DNA of 64,000 nucleotides from Bryobacterales bacterium (GTDB lineage: Bacteria; Acidobacteriota; Terriglobia; Bryobacterales; Bryobacteraceae), in the NCBI GenBank assembly GCA_016713735.1, contig JADJOP010000015.1:62001-126000 (forward strand). Reading direction: 5' to 3'. This document shows positions 26,772-34,268 of the stretch, in pieces (positions within the stretch are counted from its first letter, which is position 1; each line of letters starts with the position of its first letter). A program made the position numbers and the translations under genes. Under the pieces are notes generated by a model. The model was given only the letters and a program-made list of their open reading frames with translations, ran no database searches and had not been told where the DNA came from.

Positions 26772-29731
26772 CAGAAGGTCTGCCCCAGCGAAAAGTGGAA
26801 TTGAAAGCGGCTCAACCGCTGCATCACAAACTCGCCCTGCCCGTTGATCAACTGCTCACGCGTGCCGCGAAATCCAAAGAAACTCGGCGAATTCGGCACA
26901 TACGCCAGGTCGAGCCTCACCGGACCGATCGGCGTCCGGTAGCGCACGCCCATCCCCACCGCATGCACCATGTAGTCAAACTCGGTCACCCCCGGCTGCC
27001 GCCAATCCAGGGTGAACTTGCTCAGGCTCGTGAACACGTTGCCCATATCATGGAACGCCACGCCGCCCAGGTTGTCGCCCAGCAGCGGAAAGCGCAGCTC
27101 CAGGTTGTTCACCAGCAGCCCCGCTCCGCCCACCGGAAAGCCGGTCGCCAAGTCGCGCGGACCGGCCTGGTTTTCCGGAAACCCGCGGTGCGTCGACGAA
27201 CCGCCGGAAAAGAACCGCTCCGGCAGCGGAATCGGCTCCCGCTCATTCACTCCCGTCCGCGTCGAAAGCGGATTCAGGTTCTGCTGCCAGCCGACCGTTG
27301 TCAACCGCGCCAAAATCACCTCGCCATACAGCCGGTGATAGCTGGAATTCCTCGCCAGCAGCCGCGCATACCGCGTGCTGCCGCCAAAGGCGCCGCTCGC
27401 CAGCCCGATGTCCACCGAGTTGTAATAGCCGCGCCGCGACTCGATCGGATCATCGCGCCGCTCCTGCAAAAACGTGCCGCTGAGCAGCCCCACGCGCACC
27501 GGCAGCGAAAACACCGGAATCAGCTCCGGGTCGATGTTCAGGCTGTTCGCATCCACCGTGTTCCGCCGGTAGGTGAACCGCGTCTGCACCGTGTTGCTCC
27601 GCGACAGCACCTTGCTGAACTGCACCGCGCCCTCCTGCCGCCGGCTGGTGAACGTGCGGATGTCCCGCGACAGGTCGTTGAAGCCCGTAATCGTCAGCGC
27701 CAGCCCCTCCACGCCTTTGAACTGCGGCGCCAGGTAGGTAAGCAGCGTCCTCTGCTGGATGTTCGAAATCCGCGTCTGCACCGCCATCGTATGGCCGTAG
27801 CCGAGAAAGTTTGACCGCGACACGCCAAAGCTCACCCGCGGGCTGAACCCCGGCGAACCCGCCGGCGCATCGAAGTTCGAGCCTCCGCCAATGCGCGCAA
27901 TTTCCGCGCCCAACCCGACATTGAGCGAATACCGCCGCGCCTCTTCCACCTGGAACAGCAGCAACTTGTTTGGCTCCACCCCCTCCGGGTTCTGCACCGC
28001 CACATCCACCCGCGCAAACACCCCCAGGTCATACAACCGCCGCTGGCTCTCAATCACCTCCGACTGCGACAACGGATCACCCGGCCCCAACTGCAACCGC
28101 TCATACACCATCCCCGGATTCGACGTCTTCAACCCGCCCACCAGCACACTGCGCACATACCGCGGCTCGCCCTCGTCAATCTTTACGTGGATCTTCACCG
28201 TATGCGGCTCGCTCATCGGCTCCACGTCCCAATCCAACCGCGCCTCCGGATAGCCCCGGTTGTAGTAATAATTCAGAACCTGGTCCCGGTCCAGCGCCAC
28301 CGCCGCTTCGCTGAACGCCTGCCCGGCCACGCTGCTGAACCGCGATTCCACCTCTTCCCGATGCTCGTCGGCCACACCCTCCAGCGAAAACTCGCCCACC
28401 GTCCACTGCGCCCCTTCGTCAATCTCCACACGCACCCGCAGCGTCCGCTTGTCCCCCGCCGGCCCCTCGGTCACCCTCGGCACGATCTTCACATCGCGGA
28501 AGCCGTTTGATAGATACAGATCGCGGATCGACGCCACGTCGGCATTCAACAGCGCCTCGCTGAACCGCCCGCTGCGGTAGCGGACCTTCGTCACCGGCGT
28601 GATCCCCATCCGCTCCCGGATCGTCTCGCGGTCAAAAAACTGGTTCCCCGCAATCTCCAGGTCCGTCAGCAGGAACTTCGGCCCCAACTCCACCGTGTAG
28701 AGAATCTCCAACTCCTCGGCGCTCACCTGCCGCGTGTCAAACTCCACCTTGGCCCGGAAATACCCCTCGCCCTGGAAATACTCGGTCAGGTTGCGCATCC
28801 CCTCCACCAGCAGGTCGCGGTCAGCCGACTGCTCCTGGTACACCGGCACCAGTTGCCGCAGCTTCCCGTCGCTCAACTTCGCCCCCGCCAGGTTCACGCC
28901 GATGCGCGGCCCGCGCTCCACCTCCACCACCGGCGTCACCGTATTCTTGGCCGGATCATGCCGCAGCTCCGTCATGTCGACATTGCTCAGCAGCCGCTCC
29001 CGCGTGGCGTAATAGCGCCGCATCCGCTCTACCCCGCGCGAGGTCCGCGACTCCCTCACATCCTTCCACCCCAGCACGCCCCAAAACGTCTTCCACCGCG
29101 ACGTCCGCTCGAGCGCCGCCACCTCGCCCGGCGGAGCCCCCGTGATCACCGGACGCGCATACTCGGCCCGCTTCCCGGCCGTCACCTGATAGTCGATGTG
29201 CACCTGCTGCGTCGCTTCGTCGTAGTCCAGCTTGGGGTCGATCCGCGTGTCGTAAAACCCGCTCCGCTCCAGCTTCGCCCGCATGTTCTCGGCCCCCGCC
29301 CTCACCTCCTGCTGCGAAAACGGATGCCCCAACTGCAGCTTGGTCGCGCTCACCAACTGCCCCTGGTTCGGCGGCTCGCTGACCCCGGTGACGCTCACCC
29401 GCCCCACAAACCACGCCAGTTGCGTCTGGATCGTCAACACCAGCCCGCCGCCGGACTCGGCCATGTCGGCCTGCAAATCGCGGTAGCGCCCCGTCGCATA
29501 CAGCCGCGCAAGCGACTCCCGCAGCCGGATGCGATCCACCGCATCCCCCGGCTTCAGCCCGACAATCTGCTCTAACTCCTTCTCCTGCAACGGCTGCCCG
29601 GCCGGCTCATACCGGATCGCGGACAAAACTCTACCTTCCCACTCCACTGCCGCCAATCGCGGGACAGCACCGAGCAGGGCGACGAACAAAGCGACAGTGC
29701 TGGCGGCATAGCTGCCGCGGGATCGCGCCAC
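26771..29731 (-). CDS. Omp85/BamA-TamA-like outer-membrane assembly protein
   Basis: 986 residues from GTG 29729-29731 with a signal peptide (TVALFVALLGAVPRLAA). Residues about 35-600 contain several POTRA-like segments (RIRLRESLARLYATGRYRDL, FLLTDLEIAGNQFFDRETIR, RYVRSVLVGGLKTSNPGMVY). The C-terminal barrel includes the Omp85 signature near GGSSTHRGFPENQ and ends FHFSLGQTF with a terminal Phe, the sorting signal of outer-membrane barrels. It inserts or exports outer-membrane proteins. It begins an operon with a SurA-like chaperone and a TamB-like protein, which favours a TamA role or a BamA relative dedicated to TamB. Its upstream region is the poly-G tract, so its promoter cannot be read. 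Confidence 0.92.
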   Translation of the reverse strand: MARSRGSYAASTVALFVALLGAVPRLAAVEWEGRVLSAIRYEPAGQPLQEKELEQIVGLKPGDAVDRIRLRESLARLYATGRYRDLQADMAESGGGLVLTIQTQLAWFVGRVSVTGVSEPPNQGQLVSATKLQLGHPFSQQEVRAGAENMRAKLERSGFYDTRIDPKLDYDEATQQVHIDYQVTAGKRAEYARPVITGAPPGEVAALERTSRWKTFWGVLGWKDVRESRTSRGVERMRRYYATRERLLSNVDMTELRHDPAKNTVTPVVEVERGPRIGVNLAGAKLSDGKLRQLVPVYQEQSADRDLLVEGMRNLTEYFQGEGYFRAKVEFDTRQVSAEELEILYTVELGPKFLLTDLEIAGNQFFDRETIRERMGITPVTKVRYRSGRFSEALLNADVASIRDLYLSNGFRDVKIVPRVTEGPAGDKRTLRVRVEIDEGAQWTVGEFSLEGVADEHREEVESRFSSVAGQAFSEAAVALDRDQVLNYYYNRGYPEARLDWDVEPMSEPHTVKIHVKIDEGEPRYVRSVLVGGLKTSNPGMVYERLQLGPGDPLSQSEVIESQRRLYDLGVFARVDVAVQNPEGVEPNKLLLFQVEEARRYSLNVGLGAEIARIGGGSNFDAPAGSPGFSPRVSFGVSRSNFLGYGHTMAVQTRISNIQQRTLLTYLAPQFKGVEGLALTITGFNDLSRDIRTFTSRRQEGAVQFSKVLSRSNTVQTRFTYRRNTVDANSLNIDPELIPVFSLPVRVGLLSGTFLQERRDDPIESRRGYYNSVDIGLASGAFGGSTRYARLLARNSSYHRLYGEVILARLTTVGWQQNLNPLSTRTGVNEREPIPLPERFFSGGSSTHRGFPENQAGPRDLATGFPVGGAGLLVNNLELRFPLLGDNLGGVAFHDMGNVFTSLSKFTLDWRQPGVTEFDYMVHAVGMGVRYRTPIGPVRLDLAYVPNSPSFFGFRGTREQLINGQGEFVMQRLSRFQFHFSLGQTF

Positions 29732-29761
29732 TGCCTGTCATCATATCGTGGCCCCGCGCCG

Positions 29762-30478
<717 letters not shown>

Positions 30479-30493
30479 CTACGATGAAATCGC

Positions 30494-31510
30494 ATGCCCG
30501 CCCCTGACCGCTACTCCCGCCAGGAACGCTTCGCCCCCATCGGCACAGCCGGCCAGGAGCGCATCCTGGGCTCGCGCGTCGCCATCGTCGGCTGCGGCGC
30601 CCTCGGCTCTTACCACGCCGCCGCTCTCGCCCGCGCCGGCGTCGGCACCCTCCGCCTCATTGACCGCGATTACGTCGAGTGGAACAACCTCCAGCGCCAG
30701 TGGCTTTACGAAGAGGCCGACGCCGCCGAAGCCACCCCCAAAGCCATCGCCGCCCAGCGCGCCATCGCCCGCATCAACTCGACCATCACCGTCGAAGCCG
30801 AGGTCGCCGACCTCACCCCCCGCAACGCAGCCGACCTGCTCTCCGCCGCCGACCTCATCCTCGACGGCTGCGACAACTTCGAAACCCGCTACCTCATCAA
30901 CGACTTCGCCATCCAAAACGCCGTCCCCTGGATCTACGGCGCCGCCGTCTCCTCCTACGGCCTGGCCATGCCCATCCTCCCCGGCGAAACCGCCTGCCTG
31001 CGCTGCGTCTACCCCTCGCCCCCCTCCGGCCCCCAGGAATCCTGCGAAACCGCCGGCGTGCTGGCCACCATCACCACCGCCGTCGCCGCCCTCCAGGTCT
31101 CCATGGCCCTGCAAATCCTCTCCGGCAACGCCGCCGCCGTCCCCCGCCGCATCACCACCCTCGACCTCTGGTCCGGCGACCTCCGCCAAACCAAACAGCC
31201 CGGCCCCCAGCCCGACTGCCCCGCCTGCGCCCACCGCCAGTTCGACTGGCTCGACGGCCGCCACCGCGCCCCCGTCTCCCTGTGCGGCCGCAACGCCGTC
31301 CAAATCCACGAACGCAACCGCCCCCTCGACCTCCCCCAACTCGCCGCCAGCCTCTCCCGCTTCGGCCCCGTCCGCCACAACGAGTTCGCCCTCCGCTTCT
31401 TCCAACCCCCGCTCGAAATCACCGTCTTCCCCGACGGCCGCGCCATCATCAAAGGCACCCAGGACATCGCCGTCGCCCGCTCCTGGTACGCGCGTTACAT
31501 CGGCGCCTGA
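30494..31510 (+). CDS. ThiF/MoeB/HesA-family adenylyltransferase (E1-like)
   Basis: 338 residues. RYSRQERFAPIGTAGQERIL and the nucleotide-binding VAIVGCGALGSYHAAALARA are followed by the DRDYVEWNNLQRQ loop and the DGCDNFETRYLINDF segment. PGETACLRCVYPSPP and CPACAHRQF provide the CxxC zinc pairs. A Cys in ESCETAGVL corresponds to the thioester or persulfide position. The C-terminus (about 260-338) is a small domain of the MoeBR or rhodanese-poor type. The enzyme adenylates the C-terminus of a ubiquitin-like sulfur carrier (MoaD or ThiS type) for molybdopterin, thiamin or thiolation pathways. No carrier gene is visible nearby, so the pathway is open. Confidence 0.88.
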   Translation: MPAPDRYSRQERFAPIGTAGQERILGSRVAIVGCGALGSYHAAALARAGVGTLRLIDRDYVEWNNLQRQWLYEEADAAEATPKAIAAQRAIARINSTITVEAEVADLTPRNAADLLSAADLILDGCDNFETRYLINDFAIQNAVPWIYGAAVSSYGLAMPILPGETACLRCVYPSPPSGPQESCETAGVLATITTAVAALQVSMALQILSGNAAAVPRRITTLDLWSGDLRQTKQPGPQPDCPACAHRQFDWLDGRHRAPVSLCGRNAVQIHERNRPLDLPQLAASLSRFGPVRHNEFALRFFQPPLEITVFPDGRAIIKGTQDIAVARSWYARYIGA

Positions 31511-31629
31511 CGGCCCGTCCGCCGCCTGCGCCCGCCACGCGCCCCCACGCCCCGACTCATGCCCGCGCTCTCCCGTACCCCCTTGGCCCCGGCAAGTCCT
31601 CTGCAACGCACGCTGCCTGCTTTTCCCAC

Positions 31630-31648
31630 TATGCTGTATGGTGCATAC
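31630..31648. promoter_or_regulatory. Inverted repeats near the HigB-like start, candidate operator
   Basis: Two overlapping inverted repeats lie just before the toxin gene: GTATG-GTG-CATAC at 31636-31648, and TATGC (31630-31634) paired with GCATA (31643-31647). TATGCT at 31630-31635 could also serve as a -10 box. Antitoxins of this type usually repress their own operon through such sites. The site was found by eye and the promoter assignment is tentative. Confidence 0.45.
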
Positions 31649-31655
31649 TGAAGAC

Positions 31656-32014
31656 GTGGCCTGGGAGGTGGAGTTCACAGACGAATTTCGCGGCTGGTGG
31701 GACTCCCTCAGCGACGGCGAGCAGGACGATGTGGCGGTTTCGGTGCGTCACCTCATGGAATTCGGGCCCGCGCTGGGATATCCGCACAGCACCAAGGTGG
31801 TCACCTCGCGCTATCCGCAAATGCGCGAGTTGCGGACACAGAGCAGCGGAAGGCCCCTGCCACGCTGTACGCCTTCAACCCGTTACGCACCGCGATTTTA
31901 TTGATTGGCGGTGATCAGTCGGGCGATGACCGTTGGTACGACACGTTCGTGCCAATCGCCGACCGGCTATTCGACGGCCCTCTGCAGGAACTGGAACAGG
32001 AAGGAAGGGTGTAA
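31656..32014 (+). CDS. HigB/RelE-like toxin (frameshifted)
   Basis: The family start is best matched by GTG 31656 (VAWEVEFTDEFRGWWDSL); an in-frame ATG lies at 31638. Motifs of the HigB/Gp49 family are SVRHLMEFGPALGYPHSTKV, SRYPQMRELRTQSSGRP and, in another frame, TLYAFNPLRTAILLIGGDQS. The frame changes near 31855, where one base appears to be missing. With it restored the protein is about 119 residues, ending FDGPLQELEQEGRV. These toxins are ribosome-dependent or free mRNA nucleases of the RelE superfamily. The TAA overlaps the antitoxin ATG (TAATG). If the shift is real the toxin is dead; other shifts in the window favour a sequence error. Confidence 0.78.
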
Positions 32015-32331
32015 TGCCAACTCGCAATTTCCGGCAACTGATCGAGGGTATGCCGCCCGCCAGACGGCAATCGATCGAGAAGCGGTTTCAAGAGAGCCTT
32101 GCCTCCATGCCCCTGGATGAGGTGAGAAAGGCCCGTGAGATGACCCAACTCCAGTTGGGGAAACTCCTCGGCGTGCACCAAAGCGAGGTTTCGAGAATCG
32201 AACACCGCGGCGACATCTGCGTGAGCACATTGGTCGAGTATATTGAGGCTCTCGGCGGACATTTGGAGATCCGCGCCGTGTTTCCCGATCGCCAGATCCG
32301 CATCAGCCAGTTTGAGGATGTGAAACGTTAG
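32014..32331 (+). CDS. HigA-like XRE-family antitoxin
   Basis: 105 residues from ATG 32014. A helix-turn-helix (AREMTQLQLGKLLGVHQSEV, SRIEHRGDI) lies at about 45-75, followed by a short C-terminus (LGGHLEIRAVFPDRQIRISQ) usual in antitoxins of the HigA/XRE type paired with HigB toxins. It should bind the upstream toxin and repress the operon by DNA binding, plausibly at the inverted repeats near 31630-31648. It overlaps the toxin stop by one base. Confidence 0.87.
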   Translation: MPTRNFRQLIEGMPPARRQSIEKRFQESLASMPLDEVRKAREMTQLQLGKLLGVHQSEVSRIEHRGDICVSTLVEYIEALGGHLEIRAVFPDRQIRISQFEDVKR

Positions 32332-32339
32332 AAGGCGGG

Positions 32340-33149
32340 TTGCCTTACCTAGAAAGAGCCAGCCTGCGGGCGCCTGCTGGTCAGGGCCAGAGTTGCAGGC
32401 TAGAATTCGATTTGGCTTGCGCACTGGAAGAGATCTTCGGAGACTTGGCGGCACAGGTGCCCGATGGCCCGCCAGACGATGCGGAGTTCATTTTTCACAC
32501 GGGTGTCCTGCCCGCACCACCGAGTACAATCTCGACCGATCGCATTCTGCTGTACAAGGCGCATCACGACTATAACGGCTGGTACAAAGCTGACGCGCTC
32601 TGGATGTATCTGACTCCAAGAAAGTGCCGCGAGTTGGGCCTTTTGCTGCTGGCCGCGGGCTTCCATGGTCCTGTGGAAGATACGGCGATTTTGCTCACTC
32701 ACCCAGACTCTGCCATCAAGAGAATCGTGATCCGGGCCTCGGGTGTGCGCCTGGATGATCCTCCGGTGGGTCTCTCGATGGTTCCGTTCGCTCTACGGTA
32801 CTACCCGTCGGAGACGAGAAGACATCCTTGGAAGTACGATTGCAACGCAAGCGAATTGCCCGTTTTCGCCCTCAGCAACGCCGAAGACTGCGTCGGGCCA
32901 TCCGATGAGGAGTGGGCCAAGCGGGACACGATCTGGATCGAAATGTCCGCCGGGATGTTTCGCTTTGCTGAACTTCTCCTGAACGCCGGCTGTTCATGGA
33001 ATGAAGTCCGCGACTATGCGCTGGAAGGAGAGGCCGGATACCGCAGCGTCGGGCCTATGAGCGCGGAGTTGCAGATCTTTCTTCCCGGCAGCGATGGATG
33101 GCTGTTTCAGGACGAGGATGTGCCGAGTCCGAATCGAGATGACTCCTGA
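32340..33149 (+). CDS. Hypothetical protein with an internal duplication, TA-island neighbour
   Basis: 269 residues from a TTG preceded by AAGGCGGG, 8 bp after the antitoxin stop; a later start cannot be excluded. No known domain was recognised. Two similar segments are visible: ALWMYLTPRKCRELGLLLLA around residue 85 and TIWIEMSAGMFRFAELLLNA around residue 200. Each is preceded by a Lys- or acid-rich stretch and is followed by an Ile/Val-rich strand (AIKRIVIRASG in the first copy). This suggests a tandem duplicate of a roughly 100-residue alpha/beta unit. Codon usage looks less GC-biased than its neighbours, fitting an accessory gene. It may be a third component of the HigBA module, or an unrelated cargo gene. 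Confidence 0.55.
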   Translation: MPYLERASLRAPAGQGQSCRLEFDLACALEEIFGDLAAQVPDGPPDDAEFIFHTGVLPAPPSTISTDRILLYKAHHDYNGWYKADALWMYLTPRKCRELGLLLLAAGFHGPVEDTAILLTHPDSAIKRIVIRASGVRLDDPPVGLSMVPFALRYYPSETRRHPWKYDCNASELPVFALSNAEDCVGPSDEEWAKRDTIWIEMSAGMFRFAELLLNAGCSWNEVRDYALEGEAGYRSVGPMSAELQIFLPGSDGWLFQDEDVPSPNRDDS

Positions 33150-33327
33150 CCTCGCGGCGCGCCGCAACCCCCACGCCCCCTCGACTTCCCTCTCCCGGCG
33201 AGCCTGCCCTACTCCCGCGCTCGCCCCCTCGGCCAAGCGGCTGATTATCCCCACGGATCGCGCTTCAGCGCCAGGGGAACCGGAACACCATGAGGCGCAA
33301 CAGAGGCGCCTTCGGTTCTTGAGCAAA

Positions 33328-33345
33328 TGTACATGACGATGTACA
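33328..33345. promoter_or_regulatory. Perfect inverted repeat upstream of Phd-VapC, likely autoregulatory operator
   Basis: TGTACATGACGATGTACA is a 7-bp perfect inverted repeat (TGTACAT/ATGTACA) with a 4-bp spacer, ending 7 bp before the antitoxin ATG at 33353. Phd/YefM antitoxins repress their own operons by binding such palindromes. Its position overlapping the likely promoter and its AT-rich content within a GC-rich region support this. Binding is inferred. Confidence 0.7.
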
Positions 33346-33352
33346 CTTAGGT

Positions 33353-33631
33353 ATGGCGCGCCGCTATTCCATCGCCGAGGCACGAGCGCAACTGCCCGCC
33401 ATCATCGATCTGGCGGCGGCGGGGCGCGAAGTGGAACTGACCCGGCGCGGGCAACCTGTTGCCGTAATCGTCTCCACCCGGGAAATGCAGCGCCTGCGAG
33501 ACCGAAAAACCGGCTTCCCGGTGGCGTACAAGCGTTTTCTCGAACAGTTCCCTCCGAAGGGAGCCGGTATCGACAAGGCGTTTGCGCGATCGCTGCGTGA
33601 CCGTTCGGCGGGTCGCGAAGTTGCGCTATGA
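33353..33631 (+). CDS. Phd/YefM-family antitoxin
   Basis: 92 residues. The N-terminus (MARRYSIAEARAQLPAIIDL, AAAGREVELTRRGQPVAVIV) is the Phd/YefM DNA-binding fold. The C-terminal part (KRFLEQFPPKGAGIDKAFAR) is the toxin-binding tail. It should wrap around the VapC-like toxin encoded next and repress the operon through the palindrome just upstream. The last bases overlap the toxin ATG as ATGA. Confidence 0.87.
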   Translation: MARRYSIAEARAQLPAIIDLAAAGREVELTRRGQPVAVIVSTREMQRLRDRKTGFPVAYKRFLEQFPPKGAGIDKAFARSLRDRSAGREVAL

Positions 33632-34077
33632 GCACCTATTTGCTCGATACCAGCATTGTCTCCGTGCCCTTGTGGGAGAAACCAGACCCGGCCTTGATGG
33701 GCCGGTTAGAGGCGGTATGGACCGAGTGCGCCATCCCCTCTCCCGTCTGGCACGAGTTGACCTATGGGTGGTGCCGTCTTCCGCGAGGACGTCGAAGGTC
33801 GAGAATCCAAACCTACCTGAGCGACGTGATCCAGGCTTCGTTCCCCATCCTGCCTTATGACGAGGCAGCGGCCGCCTGGCACGGACGGGAAAGGGCTCGC
33901 CTGGATTCCATCGGGCGGCCGGCGCCCTTCGTGGACGCACAGATTGCCGCTGTCGCCGCTGTTCACCAAATGGTGTTGGTCACCGCCAATCCGCGCGACT
34001 TCAAAAACTTCGAAGGACTTCGCGTGGAAAACTGGTCTGGCTCGACGCGTTCCACCTCATCGGACAAGACCCGGTAA
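33628..34077 (+). CDS. VapC-like PIN-domain ribonuclease toxin
   Basis: 149 residues. The PIN-domain acidic residues are in place: LLDTSIV (first Asp), the Glu in PVWHELTYGW, and PFVDAQIAAVAAVHQMVLVT followed by TANPRDFKNF. It cleaves RNA, often tRNA or rRNA in this family, unless bound by the Phd/YefM antitoxin. The four-base overlap with the antitoxin gene fits a standard module. The C-terminal tail (SGSTRSTSSDKTR) is low in structure. It completes a toxin-antitoxin island that starts at 31.6 kb. Confidence 0.87.
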   Translation: MSTYLLDTSIVSVPLWEKPDPALMGRLEAVWTECAIPSPVWHELTYGWCRLPRGRRRSRIQTYLSDVIQASFPILPYDEAAAAWHGRERARLDSIGRPAPFVDAQIAAVAAVHQMVLVTANPRDFKNFEGLRVENWSGSTRSTSSDKTR

Positions 34078-34214
34078 GCGCCGTAGCGCCGCGCCGCCGA
34101 TTCCTCCGCGTTGCTGGTTCCACGCCTCCTCACGATCCCACTGGGCCGGAGCGAAAACACCCTACCCCCCACTTCCCCGCCAAGCACTACCTCGCTGCGT
34201 CTAAGGCCTAAGTG

Positions 34215-34255
34215 AATTCTTGCGTAAGGGCATTTCCCTAGCCGGTCGAAGAATT
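34215..34255. promoter_or_regulatory. Inverted repeat upstream of the SBBP-repeat gene
   Basis: AATTCTT (34215-34221) and AAGAATT (34249-34255) form a 7-bp inverted repeat around an inner GGG/CCC pair (GGGCATTTCCC). It lies just before the SBBP gene's ATG at 34269 and could form a leader hairpin or bind a regulator. The stem is short, and the assignment is tentative. Confidence 0.3.
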
Positions 34256-34268
34256 GCTTGGAGTCGTA

